NCBI RefSeq assembly: GCF_002797415.1
Contig: NZ_KZ454944.1
Location: 1,258,665 to 1,322,664 of the forward strand
DNA: 64,000 nucleotides
Source of the DNA: Bacillus alkalisoli
GTDB lineage: Bacteria; Bacillota; Bacilli; Bacillales; Bacillaceae_I
Reading direction: 5' to 3'
The notes beneath the pieces were generated by a model, which ran no database searches, had not been told where the DNA came from, and was given only the letters and a program-made list of their open reading frames with translations. Made by a program: the position numbers and the translations under genes. Shown in pieces: positions 39,396 to 48,060 of this stretch; positions within the stretch are counted from its first letter, which is position 1, and every line of letters begins with the position of its first letter.

Positions 39396-39578
39396 CGGAA
39401 TTTCCTCCCAAAAATTAAGTTCATCATTAAGCTAGTTTTAAAGAGTTACATATTTTTTCCTATTATACTATTAATTTGTAAAGAACAGTATAATAGGAAA
39501 GACATATTGTAACAAATAGATAAGTATAATCGTCTATTGATTAAGATGAACTAGCTGTTACATAAAAGAGGTGTGTTA

Positions 39579-39986
39579 ATGAGGAAGTATCTTGTTGTTT
39601 TCTTATCCTTATTGTTATTATATGCATGTTACAAGACTCCAACAGATACAACAGAAATAAATTGGCAACAACTTACACGTGTTGATTACCACGATTATGA
39701 AGGATCAGAAGTAATTATTGTTGAAGAAGAACAACTCAGCAAACTTGTAAATGTATTTGAATCAGTTTTTTGGCAACAAAATGTCATGGTGAAAATGTCG
39801 CGTGAGGAAGAGGGGAAAATTACGTTGTTTGTTCAAAAAGATAAAAACATGCCTGAAAGACTTTATGAGTATTACATTTGGTTTAATATTGATGGAAGTG
39901 CAGAAGTAGTGGACAGAGAAAACAGTGCATACGGAAAATTAGATAAGGAAAACACCGAAATATTAAAAGACTTTTTTAAGAGGTGA
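39579..39986 (+). CDS. Small lipoprotein, unknown function
   Basis: 135 residues. The N-terminal signal with lipobox LYAC places lipidation at Cys17. The mature domain is acidic with a mixed alpha/beta look. ATG 39579 follows AAGAGGTG; a GTG two codons earlier lies within that site. The next lipoprotein gene starts 4 nt after its stop, so the two form a pair. Confidence 0.75.
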   Translation: MRKYLVVFLSLLLLYACYKTPTDTTEINWQQLTRVDYHDYEGSEVIIVEEEQLSKLVNVFESVFWQQNVMVKMSREEEGKITLFVQKDKNMPERLYEYYIWFNIDGSAEVVDRENSAYGKLDKENTEILKDFFKR

Positions 39987-39990
39987 GTAA

Positions 39991-40674
39991 ATGAAAAGAA
40001 GATTACTAATGTTATGTTTGTTAATGGTTTTACCTGCATGTAGTAGCAATAATGCGGGTAGCGATTCTACATACAAACCTTATGGTCATTACGAAGATGA
40101 CAAGATGATCGGTTTTGTTTGGGAAGTAGATGACAAAGAAAGTTGGGTAATTGTGGATATTTCCGAGTGGGAAAAACGTAAACAAGGTCCTAATATTAAT
40201 AGTGATGGTTATTCCTACCAAGCTTTTGTCTCAGAAGATACGATTATTAAGTATGAGAATGGAGATGAGGCTAATCTTCATAACCTAAAAAAAAGTCAAA
40301 AGGTTTTAGTAAATCCACCTAATAGAAATGAAACATACTCAGGTGAGGCAACAGAGATTATTTTATTAAACATGACGTATGAAGAGAAATTTAAACGGGT
40401 GTTATCACATTTAGAAGATAAGTTAAACATTGTCATCATTGCGGAGGAAGGGAAACCTTCAACTATTGAGCTAGAAGACATTATATCGAAAATTAATCAA
40501 GAAACAGTAGGTGCTTATATTCCGTACGATGAAAACTACGTTGTAGATTATAAAGAAGAGTTTGGAATTGTAAAATTACCTGTCATTCTTGTAACGGATC
40601 ATGAAAAATTATTGTACAAAGCATACGATGTTGAAAGTGTAATTAACTTTCTAAATGAACTAGAATCCGAATAA
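39991..40674 (+). CDS. Lipoprotein, unknown function
   Basis: 227 residues with a lipobox (LPACSSN, Cys17) and a mature region in two parts. Residues about 30-120 contain VWEVDDKESWVIVDI and VLVNPPNRNETYSGEATEI, which looks like a small OB/beta-barrel as in DUF3221-type Bacillus lipoproteins (tentative). A C-terminal part from about 130 follows. It is translationally close to the preceding lipoprotein gene. Confidence 0.75.
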   Translation: MKRRLLMLCLLMVLPACSSNNAGSDSTYKPYGHYEDDKMIGFVWEVDDKESWVIVDISEWEKRKQGPNINSDGYSYQAFVSEDTIIKYENGDEANLHNLKKSQKVLVNPPNRNETYSGEATEIILLNMTYEEKFKRVLSHLEDKLNIVIIAEEGKPSTIELEDIISKINQETVGAYIPYDENYVVDYKEEFGIVKLPVILVTDHEKLLYKAYDVESVINFLNELESE

Positions 40675-40677
40675 TGA

Positions 40678-40713
40678 AAAGCGCTTAGAATTTAAATATA
40701 TCTAAGCGCTTTT
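40678..40713 (+). terminator. Terminator after the lipoprotein pair
   Basis: AAAAGCGCTTAGA pairs with TCTAAGCGCTTTT, followed by TT. Confidence 0.9.
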
Positions 40714-40822
40714 TTCATACTTTCATTAATTTTAATAAGAATAAAATTAAAGTACTATTTTTAATATTTCTAATGTTGTAAAATATTTACTATATAGTAT
40801 TTCAATCAAAGGAGGCGTTTGT

Positions 40823-41329
40823 GTGAGTAATAAGATAAAAGTAATTATCATTCTACTTTTAATGAGTAATGTTGTTTTGTTTTTTCTATATAAAAATGCA
40901 AGTGATGAATCTGAATTTAGATTAAAGATGCTTTATTGGAACTTTGAGAATGGTCTTATTCTAAACGATACAGGACTAATTAACGCTAAGAATGGTCATG
41001 GTCAACAACATTTACTTACTACTTATGCTCATTACTATAATAGTTCAACAAATGCTATGTATTTTTTGAGCAGAATTAATCTCCCATTCGAAGAAGTGAG
41101 AGGGATACTTGATTTTTATACTGGTATTTTAGAAGAATGGATTGTCACGGACTACGAACCTACCGAAGAAGAATATGAAAATATGATGAAAGATTTTCAG
41201 GCTATCCATATCTTAACGAGTTACAGACACAAAGAGCATACCTTACTTGATTGGACCGAAAACGAATTTGATAAAAATATTAAAGAGTTAAAAAGCCAAT
41301 TAATTTTATTTAAGGAAAAAGATTATTGA
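40823..41329 (+). CDS. Membrane-anchored hypothetical protein
   Basis: 168 residues: an N-terminal membrane anchor (about 5-23) and a soluble, acidic, mostly helical outer domain (LSRINLPFEEVRGILDFYTGILEEW). GTG start behind AAAGGAGGCG. No family recognised. The next gene follows after 31 nt in the same direction. Confidence 0.7.
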   Translation: MSNKIKVIIILLLMSNVVLFFLYKNASDESEFRLKMLYWNFENGLILNDTGLINAKNGHGQQHLLTTYAHYYNSSTNAMYFLSRINLPFEEVRGILDFYTGILEEWIVTDYEPTEEEYENMMKDFQAIHILTSYRHKEHTLLDWTENEFDKNIKELKSQLILFKEKDY

Positions 41330-41360
41330 GATTGAATCCAACAAGAAGGGAAGATGTTAT

Positions 41361-41759
41361 ATGTTGTTTCTTGAAAAAGTTGGAGCAGGATTATTAACGC
41401 TTATCATATTTGTCATTGGGATAAATATTATTTCTCCACAAGAAGAAGGTTACGGAATGGCTATTTTTATTGCTATTTATGCGGCTCCGGTTGTGTTCAT
41501 CGGTGGAATATTGTTCTCATTTTTAGCGGATTATTTAATGGAACGAGTAAAAAAGTTTAAATATTTTGTAATGCTTCTTCTCTATATAGTTGGGGGAGTT
41601 TTAGTGAACGTTTACCACTACGGTGCGCTTTTTTATGACGGATTCGGTGAATCGTCATTATTTATGATGATTTTTGGAATTATAATGTCTCTGATCTTCA
41701 TGCATGTAATGTTGGGGCTAAGAAAGCTGCTGCAATATTTATATGACAAAATTACATGA
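41361..41759 (+). CDS. Four-helix membrane protein, unknown
   Basis: 132 residues with membrane segments at about 5-24, 32-54, 69-87 and 100-120. No conserved charged motif stands out. It starts at ATG 41361 behind GAAGGGAAG and is followed by the exported paralog gene after 19 nt. Confidence 0.7.
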   Translation: MLFLEKVGAGLLTLIIFVIGINIISPQEEGYGMAIFIAIYAAPVVFIGGILFSFLADYLMERVKKFKYFVMLLLYIVGGVLVNVYHYGALFYDGFGESSLFMMIFGIIMSLIFMHVMLGLRKLLQYLYDKIT

Positions 41760-41778
41760 ATTTAAGGAGATCACTTAT

Positions 41779-42291
41779 ATGATAAAAAAAATAGTATCTA
41801 TACTACTAGTACTTTTTGCGGTGTCAGCTTTTTGGTATACATACCCGAAAAAAATCAATAAAACGTATGAAGGAATCTATTTTCAATTTGGTAGTGAGAA
41901 CAGTGGTTTTGAAGAAGAAATTACAGTAGAGATCAATGGGAAATACAAAAAGCGAATTTTTGGTGGGGATATTTTTACTGGTTCTTTGAAAATAGGTGAA
42001 ACTTTTATCCCATATGAAAAATTAATTTTCGGAGAGATTTGGGGTGGTGCCTTTATGAATCGTTCTACTTTTTCAATAGATCCAGAAAATGAAATTTCTT
42101 ATGGTCTGTTTTTTGCTAATCAAGATTTAAGCGAAATTTCCATAGCTGTACATACTTGGAACCAGAGCAGTAGCAGTAGTTGGAACGGAGGAGATGGATT
42201 CATGATTTCTGCACCAGCAACGAACAGACAAGAAGCGCTAGCCATCACGAATAGATTATTTGAAGGATATCCGATGGATGAGCTTGAATAA
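41779..42291 (+). CDS. Exported protein, paralogue of the gene at 45175
   Basis: 170 residues. One N-terminal membrane segment (about 4-20) is followed by FWYTYPKKINKTYEGIYFQFG, closely matched by VWYTFPKQITKTVSGVSYQL in the protein encoded at 45175. Both also share the FSIDPEN/YGxxF-type region and GxxxMI(S/T)APA(T/S)xxEA. The domain is extracellular and beta-rich. ATG 41779 follows AAGGAG; the frame extends upstream to 41743 inside the previous gene's end. Function unknown. Confidence 0.72.
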   Translation: MIKKIVSILLVLFAVSAFWYTYPKKINKTYEGIYFQFGSENSGFEEEITVEINGKYKKRIFGGDIFTGSLKIGETFIPYEKLIFGEIWGGAFMNRSTFSIDPENEISYGLFFANQDLSEISIAVHTWNQSSSSSWNGGDGFMISAPATNRQEALAITNRLFEGYPMDELE

Positions 42292-42294
42292 TAA

Positions 42295-42331
42295 GAAAAT
42301 CCAGTCAGAACGTAGTGACTGGATTTTTTTA
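42295..42331 (+). terminator. Terminator after the exported paralogue
   Basis: AAATCCAGTCA pairs with TGACTGGATTT with GAACGTAG as loop, then TTTT. Confidence 0.88.
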
Positions 42332-42338
42332 TGGAATT

Positions 42339-42511
42339 GACTATGTTAAAGCTCAATGTGTGATTATAAATACACTCTAGCTGTTGATGGGAGCGCATAT
42401 TGAAGACTCCTGCGGGAGACCCTGCAGGCGCGAATGCGCTGAGGAGGCTCTAGGCCCGCCCGCGGAAAGCGAAGCCTTGCACGGAATTCAACAGTGGTAT
42501 TTAACACAGTC
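42339..42511 (+). repeat. GC-rich palindromic element, copy 8, with recognisable terminal repeats
   Basis: Core 42380-42494 is a diverged version of the family (GACTCCTGCGGGAGAC, GCGCTGAGGAGGCTC, CCGCGGAAAGCG). Outside it GACTATGTTAAA (42339-42350) and TTTAACACAGTC (42500-42511) pair with one mismatch. They correspond to the 13-bp termini of copy 9 at 51670. No target duplication remains visible. Confidence 0.75.
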
Positions 42512-42582
42512 TTTTAAAAGAAGGGAATTGCTCTTTTTTATTGAAATAGTAATAGATTTACAATTTTTTGGAGGTTTTATTT

Positions 42583-42996
42583 ATGGCATACAAAGAAAAT
42601 TGTCCGTTATGTAATCTACATAACGATAAAGACCAAAACATCGTTTTTGAAAATGAAACATGCTACTACGTACAACATAATCTCGAGCAAGACGTGTTAG
42701 AAGGCTGTGGGCTTATTATTCCGAAGAAGCATCATGAGAATGCTTTTGAATTGACGAAAGAAGAATGGAGCGATACATACGAATTATTACAAAAAGCAAA
42801 ACAATATGTAGACGAAAAATATTCTCCAGATGGATTTACACTTGGCTGGAATGTAGGTGATGCATCTAATCAATCTATTCCACATAGCCATCTTCACGTT
42901 ATACCAAGATATAATGATGAACCTCATGCAGGGAAAGGAATTCGTTATTGGTTAAAGCAACCAGAAAATAAAAGGGAAAAGTTGAAGGTGAAGTAA
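42583..42996 (+). CDS. HIT-family protein (nucleotide hydrolase/transferase)
   Basis: 137 residues with the histidine triad HSHLHVI (about residue 108) and the N-terminal CPLCNLH metal-site pattern, as in Hint/Fhit-like proteins that act on AMP-linked or dinucleoside substrates. ATG 42583 follows TTGGAGG by 8 nt. It is followed after 4 nt each by two Nudix genes, forming a three-gene nucleotide-hydrolase cluster. Confidence 0.9.
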   Translation: MAYKENCPLCNLHNDKDQNIVFENETCYYVQHNLEQDVLEGCGLIIPKKHHENAFELTKEEWSDTYELLQKAKQYVDEKYSPDGFTLGWNVGDASNQSIPHSHLHVIPRYNDEPHAGKGIRYWLKQPENKREKLKVK

Positions 42997-43000
42997 GGAT

Positions 43001-43507
43001 ATGATGTTTTACAAAGAGTTAGGACTAGATGAAATACATAATGAAAATATAAATAAAAGAATAGCCGTTCGAGCGGTAATTATAAAAGAAGATAAAATTT
43101 TACTTGTGCAATCTAACCTTGGAGATTACAAATTCCCAGGTGGAGGGGTCGATGAAGAAGAAACATTGGACGCTGCACTAGTTCGAGAGATTGCTGAGGA
43201 AACAGGTTATGTTAAGGCGGAAGTGAAAGAAAAAGTAGGTGTCGTTGTAGAAAGAATGAATGATGAGTATGCTTCGAATGCGATCTTCGAAATGACATCT
43301 CATTTTTATTTTTGTTACATCTCGGGAGAAAAAGGATTACAAGAACTCGATGGGTATGAGATAGACCAGGATTATACGCCAAAGTGGGTAACTATTGAGG
43401 ATGCAATCACTCAAAATAAAGAAGTGTACAAGAAGGATGGGCATCGTAGGATTAAAAGAGAGAACTTTGTATTGAAGTTTTTAGATCATTTTTTTAGAAG
43501 GAGTTAA
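43001..43507 (+). CDS. Nudix hydrolase
   Basis: 168 residues. The Nudix box reads GGGVDEEETLDAALVREIAEE followed by TG, matching GX5EX7REUXEEXGU (about residues 47-69). The substrate is not evident: an ADP-sugar, dNTP or capped nucleotide is possible. ATG 43001 uses GAAGGTG within the preceding gene's end. It lies between the HIT and the second Nudix gene. Confidence 0.88.
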   Translation: MMFYKELGLDEIHNENINKRIAVRAVIIKEDKILLVQSNLGDYKFPGGGVDEEETLDAALVREIAEETGYVKAEVKEKVGVVVERMNDEYASNAIFEMTSHFYFCYISGEKGLQELDGYEIDQDYTPKWVTIEDAITQNKEVYKKDGHRRIKRENFVLKFLDHFFRRS

Positions 43508-43511
43508 GCTA

Positions 43512-43943
43512 ATGTTTATTGTGAACGTAGAAGGTGCTATTTACAAAGAAAATAAGTGGCTTTTAATAAGAAGAAGTGAAAAAGAAGAGCATGAAGGTGG
43601 ACAGTTATCACTTGTAGGTGGAAAAGTAGAGCAAGAAGGTCATACTACCGATATTTTTGAAAGAACGGTAAAAAGAGAGATTTGGGAAGAAGTGGGGATA
43701 GAGGTAGACAATCTACAGTATGTAAATAGCTCAACGTTTGTTACAGATGTTGGTGAACACGTTGTTGATATTGTTCTTCTCTGTCAGCATGTTGCTGGAG
43801 TTGCTTATGCGAAAAGTCCAGATGAAGTGGATGAAGTGCTATGGTTAACAACGGAAGAAATAATGAACAATCCAAGCTTACCACCTTATTTAAAGCACAA
43901 TGTGAAGCTTGCCGACAAAATACTAAAAGAAACAGTTTGCTAA
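43512..43943 (+). CDS. Nudix hydrolase
   Basis: 143 residues. The Nudix box starts GGKVEQEGHTTDIFERTVKR and continues into EIWEEVGI, with one residue more than the standard spacing between the first Gly and the REUXEE part. It is diverged from the preceding Nudix gene, not a recent copy. ATG 43512 lies 4 nt after the previous stop, behind GAAGGAG. Confidence 0.85.
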   Translation: MFIVNVEGAIYKENKWLLIRRSEKEEHEGGQLSLVGGKVEQEGHTTDIFERTVKREIWEEVGIEVDNLQYVNSSTFVTDVGEHVVDIVLLCQHVAGVAYAKSPDEVDEVLWLTTEEIMNNPSLPPYLKHNVKLADKILKETVC

Positions 43944-43966
43944 ACTTATAGCAAGCTGTTTTTTTA
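43931..43966 (+). terminator. Terminator after the Nudix pair
   Basis: AACAGTTTGCT pairs with AGCAAGCTGTT, then TTTTT. The stem overlaps the stop codon of the second Nudix gene. Confidence 0.85.
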
Positions 43967-44138
43967 TGAATGAATAAGGAGAGTCATAAGTAAACTTAAA
44001 ATTACATTATTGTTAAATTAATTTACTAGAAATATTTTCTTAACGCATTAAAAATGGATATACTTGTAAGCTTGCAACTATTATAATGAAATGAATGGGT
44101 TATTGGAATATTATAACTTTTATTAAGGTGGGAAACTT

Positions 44139-44330
44139 ATGGATTTATTTATGGTCTTAATAGCAATTTATGCTACTCCTTTTTTATGTCTTATTTTAGT
44201 TTTAAACAGTGTTACGCTCGCGAAAAAAATTAAAAAAGGTGATGAAAATACAGCATCTAATACAACTTGGATTGCCGTTAGTTTTACACTAATTACGTAT
44301 TCACTTGTATGGGTAGCTCTTGTTCAATAA
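44139..44330 (+). CDS. Small two-helix membrane protein
   Basis: 63 residues with membrane segments at about 4-27 and 42-62, separated by a basic KKIKKGDENTASN loop. ATG follows AAGGTGGGAA. Unknown function. It begins a run of small membrane and exported protein genes up to 46.1 kb. Confidence 0.65.
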   Translation: MDLFMVLIAIYATPFLCLILVLNSVTLAKKIKKGDENTASNTTWIAVSFTLITYSLVWVALVQ

Positions 44331-44365
44331 GGGATCATCATATTTAAGTTTATGGAGGAAACATA

Positions 44366-44887
44366 GTGAGAAAAGTGTATAGCTTTTCAATCGTCGTGTT
44401 CTTATTTATTGTTTGCGTGATCTTAGTTATGGGATGGAATGAAAGAAATCCAACTTTCGCTACACATCTAGAGGCGTTAGAAAATGATAAGCATATAAAG
44501 TACGAAATAAAGGAAATAATTGATACAAAAATTTATGGTGATAACGCATATGTAATTTCTTATACGAATATTGAAAGTCAGGAACATTATTTCATTACAA
44601 CATATAAAAAAGGAAAAAAGGGTTGGAGTTTTGTTGATGCATCGTTAGGATTTGAGTTGTCTAGAAAGAATGCAAATGGAAGAATAAAAGTTGGCGGTAT
44701 CCAAGGTGGCTCTCAACATGGAATAGCAACGTGGGATGTAGATAAAGTTACGCTAGCTAACCTTTCTGCAGACATCATACCGTTAGAAGAAAAGAATTTG
44801 AAAATATGGATCTTTTTCAATCCAACCTTGGAAGATATGAAGAGCGAAATGTTATTTAAAGACGAAAACGGTAAACTAATAAACTGA
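44366..44887 (+). CDS. Membrane-anchored hypothetical, paralogue of the gene at 46423
   Basis: 173 residues with an N-terminal anchor (about 5-24). The C-terminal half (VDKVTLANLS... FKDENGKLIN) matches the end of the 46423 product (DEVKSIIIES... AYDEKGELLN), so the two share a small outer beta-domain. GTG start behind TGGAGGAAAC. Function unknown. Confidence 0.7.
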   Translation: MRKVYSFSIVVFLFIVCVILVMGWNERNPTFATHLEALENDKHIKYEIKEIIDTKIYGDNAYVISYTNIESQEHYFITTYKKGKKGWSFVDASLGFELSRKNANGRIKVGGIQGGSQHGIATWDVDKVTLANLSADIIPLEEKNLKIWIFFNPTLEDMKSEMLFKDENGKLIN

Positions 44888-44903
44888 AGAAAAGCTGATC
44901 TAT

Positions 44904-45143
44904 ATGAAACTGTGCCTACACTGTGAATCAGACATGTTAGAAAAAAAGAATTTCTTTGCATTTAAAATTCCTATTGCTGTCGTTTTAGTTATCATTCCTG
45001 GTGGGATATTTTTTTGTTGGGTCCCGTTCTTATTTCCTGGAACATATGGATGTAAAAGCTGTGGACGTGAGTTTAGTAAGCCGAGAGAGATGGACTGGCG
45101 TGAATTTGAGAAATATAAGAAGGAAAAAGAAGAAGCCCAATAA
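44904..45143 (+). CDS. Zinc-ribbon membrane protein
   Basis: 79 residues. CLHCESD at the N-terminus and CKSCGRE near residue 51 form a split zinc ribbon, interrupted by one hydrophobic segment (about 20-42). The C-terminal tail is highly charged. The ribosome site is weak (GAAGAAAAG), suggesting coupling to the gene 16 nt upstream. Confidence 0.68.
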   Translation: MKLCLHCESDMLEKKNFFAFKIPIAVVLVIIPGGIFFCWVPFLFPGTYGCKSCGREFSKPREMDWREFEKYKKEKEEAQ

Positions 45144-45174
45144 ATGTAAGTTGAAAGATTAGGAGAGTGCTTTA

Positions 45175-46095
45175 GTGAAAAAGTGGATAATAAGATTTTC
45201 AATTTTAATTGTAATGGTTTTCATCATTTCAGCAGTTTGGTATACGTTCCCGAAACAAATAACGAAAACTGTTTCTGGGGTGTCATATCAGTTAGGGACG
45301 GATGATATTTTAGAAAATATAGAAATACATATAGATGGAAAGTTCAAAAAGAACTTTACTGGAGAAAAAACATTCGAAGGAAAAATAGATATTAGAGAAA
45401 AAGATTCACCAATAAAGGATGATCCTGACTTAAGAGGTGTGGATTTAGCTTTCAGAGATAACAAAGCGACAATGTTTTATTTCTTTGATAAAAATTCACA
45501 AGGTAGACTAATTCCTGGTGGACAATGGTACGGGGAAATTTATATAAATGAGGACTTTAGTCAATTTACTATTGCAAAATATGATGAAGATTCAAGATGG
45601 TCTGAATCAAACGGACTTATGATCACCGCTCCAGCTAGTACAAGAGAAGAATCCATTAACATTTCAAAAAACTTAATGAAAGGTGTCTATTCCCTTGAAA
45701 ATATATGGGAGTATAGTGGCACGATCTTTAAAGAAGATCCTATGTTTAAAATCTTCTCCTACTTTCCTTATGAGGAAAACTTAGAAACATGGGGATATGA
45801 TAAGGTAGGAAAGGAATACTCCTTATCCTTTTTTTACAAAGATATAGATGAAATGAAACCGGAAAAAGAGTGGCAAGAAATAGTATTATCTAATGCTGCC
45901 TACACTTTTGCACTGGTGGAAAATGTAGTTGAGGTAACATTTGAGTTTTCGGAAGAGCATACGTATACGTTATCGAAGGAAGAATTAGAAAAAACGTATG
46001 GGCAAAAAATAGACTTTGCAAACGAGGTAGCGTTGATAAAGTTTATTCGTGAAAGTATAGAAGATGAACAAAAGATGAGTGAATTGTGGAGATAG
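45175..46095 (+). CDS. Exported protein, paralogue of the gene at 41779
   Basis: 306 residues. An N-terminal membrane segment (about 6-22) and the VWYTFPKQITKTVSGVSYQLG stretch match the 170-residue paralogue, as does GLMITAPASTREESI near 155. The C-terminal 130 residues are an additional acidic domain ending QKIDFANEVALIKFIRESIEDE. GTG start behind AGGAGAG. Unknown function; secreted or membrane-tethered. Confidence 0.72.
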   Translation: MKKWIIRFSILIVMVFIISAVWYTFPKQITKTVSGVSYQLGTDDILENIEIHIDGKFKKNFTGEKTFEGKIDIREKDSPIKDDPDLRGVDLAFRDNKATMFYFFDKNSQGRLIPGGQWYGEIYINEDFSQFTIAKYDEDSRWSESNGLMITAPASTREESINISKNLMKGVYSLENIWEYSGTIFKEDPMFKIFSYFPYEENLETWGYDKVGKEYSLSFFYKDIDEMKPEKEWQEIVLSNAAYTFALVENVVEVTFEFSEEHTYTLSKEELEKTYGQKIDFANEVALIKFIRESIEDEQKMSELWR

Positions 46096-46199
46096 GTTAT
46101 AGGGTTAGTAAGGCGAGTTCGTATGATTATTTTTGATAGTTTTGGAAAACTATAGAACTTTTATTCTTTCTATTCGTAAATAGGGAAACAGGAGGTTGC

Positions 46200-46352
46200 A
46201 TGATGGAGGGTATTATAGGCGGAGTATTTATTTTACTCGTTATTTTTCTTACATCCAGATTAGCGCACTATTTTAACAATACAAAAATAAAATTGGAAGA
46301 AATGGATCGAAAGTTAGATGAGTTGACAAAGGCTTTGGTTAAAAAAGATTAA
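46200..46352 (+). CDS. Small single-helix membrane protein with C-terminal coiled coil
   Basis: 50 codons behind AGGAGG. One membrane helix (GIIGGVFILLVIFLTS) precedes a charged, heptad-like tail (KIKLEEMDRKLDELTKALV). Two adjacent ATG codons (46200 and 46203) are possible. Unknown function. Confidence 0.6.
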   Translation: MMEGIIGGVFILLVIFLTSRLAHYFNNTKIKLEEMDRKLDELTKALVKKD

Positions 46353-46373
46353 AATGTAGGGGAAATATGTAGT

Positions 46374-46398
46374 ATTACAGGTGCCTGGCACCTGTAAT
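46374..46398. repeat. Short palindrome (AGGTGCC/GGCACCT family), copy 1
   Basis: Perfect 12-bp arms, ATTACAGGTGCC and its complement, around a single T, 24 nt before the TTG start at 46423. It has no T-run and sits just upstream of a ribosome site. Confidence 0.75.
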
Positions 46399-46422
46399 AA
46401 TCTTGAAAAGGGAGGGTAATAT

Positions 46423-46938
46423 TTGAAAAATAAAGTTACTATTGTTATCGGTATTGCTTTGGTAGTAGGTGTATTATCTTTTTTTATGCTGCAAAATGCA
46501 CAAAGTTTAGAGAAAATGTTATGCAGTCAAATTATTAAAGAAGATTCAGAGTGTTTAAAGATTTTTCATGTTGATAATCAAAGTAATTTAGTTGTTTACC
46601 AAAACAATACGCACATTATGATTGCCAGAATGAATGAATCGTATTCGAAGGTAGAAAATTTAAGTGGTGGAGTAGGTTTTCAATCTTTTAAAGAAACAGG
46701 CGACTCTTTCTTATGGCAAGGATCGGAATACTCAACTGATGAATCTCCAAAGATTTATGGTTTAGCAAGAGATGAAGTGAAGTCAATCATAATCGAAAGT
46801 GAAGGAAACAAACAACCCAATAGAATCTATGTGGGTGATGGCATTTCGCTTTGGTATGTAGAACTAACTGATTCTAATAGACTTAATCTACCCATAACAA
46901 TAAAAGCTTATGATGAAAAAGGTGAACTACTAAACTAA
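46423..46938 (+). CDS. Membrane-anchored hypothetical, paralogue of the gene at 44366
   Basis: 171 residues with an N-terminal anchor (about 6-24) and a soluble outer domain with the shared C-terminus AYDEKGELLN. TTG start behind GGGAGGG. A degenerate copy of its promoter-proximal end, including the palindrome, ribosome site and membrane segment, recurs at 46957-47091. Confidence 0.7.
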   Translation: MKNKVTIVIGIALVVGVLSFFMLQNAQSLEKMLCSQIIKEDSECLKIFHVDNQSNLVVYQNNTHIMIARMNESYSKVENLSGGVGFQSFKETGDSFLWQGSEYSTDESPKIYGLARDEVKSIIIESEGNKQPNRIYVGDGISLWYVELTDSNRLNLPITIKAYDEKGELLN

Positions 46939-46956
46939 CATAAGTGAGGTAAAAAT

Positions 46957-46980
46957 ATTATAGGTGTAGGCATCTATAAT
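46957..46980. repeat. Short palindrome family, degenerate copy 2
   Basis: ATTATAGGTG and TATAAT-containing right arm in the same arrangement as copy 1, followed by the same TTTTGAAAAGGGAG context. Confidence 0.55.
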
Positions 46981-47004
46981 AATTTTGAAAAGGGAGTGTG
47001 AAAT

Positions 47005-47091
47005 TTGAAGAAAATCGTGACTATGATTTTCTTGATGATTTTGGTAGTAGGTGTGTTAGGCGTGGCTTCATTGTTTATGGGTTCACTATAA
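47005..47091 (+). pseudogene. Truncated copy of the 46423 gene start (28 codons)
   Basis: TTG start behind GGGAGTG. The peptide MKKIVTMIFLMILVVGVLGV parallels the N-terminal anchor of the 46423 product, and the upstream DNA is duplicated too. The frame then stops after residue 28. It could be a gene remnant or a functional single-helix peptide. Confidence 0.55.
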
Positions 47092-47243
47092 ACAGTACTA
47101 TTAACTTCTAACAATCGAGTTTAGTGGGGAAATATCTATGTGTTTGTTGACAATGCATACAAACAGATCCATGCAATTTCCGTAGTTTTAGTGTTAACAA
47201 TAAGAAAGAAAAAACTATTTTTCATTAGGAGTGACCATTAATA

Positions 47244-47696
47244 GTGACCAAGAACAATAAAAAGCTACGAACCTTTTTATTACTACTCATTATTTTATCC
47301 ATATTTTTCACTATCTTTTATTTTCGCCCACTAAGTGCACAAGAAGTATTTCCTGAGATGGATAATATTGAAAAAATAGACTTTCTCTCAAGATTTCATT
47401 CACAAAAAGAACCAGATAGATTAACGGTTCAACTAACAGGTGAAGAAATGGAGTACTTTAAAAGTCTTTTAGAAATGCCTAAGTACAGAAGATCACTTGG
47501 TAAAACAAACATTCATACTTGGGAAAACGCTTATGATATTGTAATATTTCATAAGTCTAGCAATTATTCAATAGTTATTAACGACAAAGGATATGTTGTT
47601 GTAGAAGGTAGGTACAATAAGACAAAGTATAAAATTATAAGTTCAAAAGATCACACTTTATTATCATTATTTGATGAACTGATATTTCCGAAATAA
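47244..47696 (+). CDS. Membrane-anchored hypothetical protein
   Basis: 150 residues: an N-terminal anchor (about 9-27), then a soluble domain (RLTVQLTGEEMEYFKSLLEM ... YVVVEGRYNKTKYKI). GTG start behind AGGAGTG. No family recognised. It resembles its neighbours in design, with one anchor plus a small outer domain. Confidence 0.68.
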   Translation: MTKNNKKLRTFLLLLIILSIFFTIFYFRPLSAQEVFPEMDNIEKIDFLSRFHSQKEPDRLTVQLTGEEMEYFKSLLEMPKYRRSLGKTNIHTWENAYDIVIFHKSSNYSIVINDKGYVVVEGRYNKTKYKIISSKDHTLLSLFDELIFPK

Positions 47697-47734
47697 CAGT
47701 TCGGCCGATTAGAATGACTTGAATAACCGTACAT

Positions 47735-47749
47735 AGGTGCCAGGCACCT
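47735..47749. repeat. Short palindrome family, copy 3
   Basis: AGGTGCC, a central A, and GGCACCT: perfect 7-bp arms, 12 nt before the ribosome site of the 47777 gene. Confidence 0.65.
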
Positions 47750-47776
47750 GGAAATTTGAGGGAGTGAGATGATTTG

Positions 47777-48058
47777 ATGGAAAAGTACATTAGAAATTTT
47801 GCCATTTATGGTTTTTTTATTGGGTTAGGTTTGGCTATTTTGTTTGTGAAGTATAAAGAGGTTATTAAACTTGACCCCGACACTACTATGACATCCTATG
47901 TGTCGGTTTTTGATTATGTTGTAAACGTGTTAAGATCTTCTGTTGTTGGTGCAATTATCGGGGGCGTGCTTGGAGTTTTTATAGGAAATAAACCAGCGCC
48001 GATTCAAGAAGTTGGTAATAATACAGAATTAATAAAAGATGAAGAGGTGAAGTACTGA
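47777..48058 (+). CDS. Small two-helix membrane protein
   Basis: 93 residues with membrane segments at about 8-25 and 54-76; the second is glycine-rich (VVGAIIGGVLGVFIG). ATG 47777 follows GGAGTGAG by 8 nt; the TTG one codon earlier is an alternative. Its acidic C-terminus abuts the next gene (2 nt). Unknown function. Confidence 0.65.
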   Translation: MEKYIRNFAIYGFFIGLGLAILFVKYKEVIKLDPDTTMTSYVSVFDYVVNVLRSSVVGAIIGGVLGVFIGNKPAPIQEVGNNTELIKDEEVKY

Positions 48059-48060
48059 AA

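Noticed and set aside
46374-46398. Rho-independent terminator
   Set aside because: The stem is perfect, but the loop is a single base and no T-run follows; it recurs before ribosome sites, which fits an operator or repeat better.
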